From Ruminiclostridium sp. (lineage in GTDB: Bacteria > Bacillota > Clostridia > DSM-8532): a stretch of 6,182 nt of DNA. The notes under the pieces were generated by a model. The model made no database searches. It saw nothing but the letters and a program-made list of their open reading frames with translations, and was not told where the DNA came from. Position numbers and translations under genes: made by a program. Positions within the stretch are counted from its first letter, which is position 1, and every line of letters starts with the position of its first letter. Positions 6,168 to 6,182 of the stretch are shown here, piece after piece. The stretch lies in contig DOHN01000030.1 of assembly GCA_003535195.1 (NCBI GenBank), forward strand, positions 3,621 through 9,802. Direction: 5' to 3'.

Positions 6168-6182
6168 CAATGCACGAATAAT

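Noticed and set aside
6018..6170. 51-residue N-terminal extension of the transporter from an upstream ATG
   Set aside because: It would place the consensus promoter and leader inside the gene. The ATG at 6017 has an ideal ribosome binding site and matches where EutH proteins begin.
6018..6182. Catabolite-response (cre) site near the promoter
   Set aside because: No stretch fits the TGNAANCGNWNNCW consensus by eye.

Overview
The window holds one five-gene operon on the minus strand, complete from promoter to terminator. It looks like a low-to-mid GC anaerobic Firmicute (Clostridia, probably Lachnospiraceae-like). This rests on strong AAGGAGG-type ribosome binding sites, a consensus sigma-A promoter, an intrinsic terminator with a T-tract, and oxygen-sensitive iron-sulfur and flavin redox partners encoded with a glycerol kinase. 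The assignment is inference from style, not from a marker gene.

Layout in transcription order, from high to low coordinates: a TTGACA-17-TATAAT promoter (6139-6167) with possible operator dyads; a leader of about 115 nt with two small hairpins; an EutH-family membrane transporter (4875-6017); a GlpK-like FGGY kinase (3336-4829); a GlpA-like FAD dehydrogenase with a C-terminal [2Fe-2S] domain (1838-3277); a GlpB-position FAD/NAD(P) oxidoreductase (554-1819); a small DUF1667 iron-sulfur protein (191-550); and a strong intrinsic terminator (141-173). The last 140 bases (1-140) hold no gene that I can support, only two dyad symmetries. Gaps between genes are 45, 58, 18 and 3 nt, and no internal promoter or terminator was recognised, so the genes are very likely co-transcribed.

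The likely logic is uptake of a small polyol (glycerol or a close relative) by the EutH-type carrier, phosphorylation by the kinase, and oxidation of the phosphate ester (sn-glycerol-3-phosphate to dihydroxyacetone phosphate if the substrate is glycerol) by a three-subunit soluble flavin/iron-sulfur complex analogous to GlpABC. Several details depart from the textbook system. No GlpF channel is present and an ethanolamine-type transporter takes its place. The kinase lacks the conserved substrate-contacting Arg (Gly82) and a nucleotide-site Arg (Thr16), and has Asp at the position of the HPr-phosphorylated His of Gram-positive GlpK. The third redox subunit is a DUF1667 protein with no membrane anchor. 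The module may therefore serve glycerol under different control, or a different polyol.
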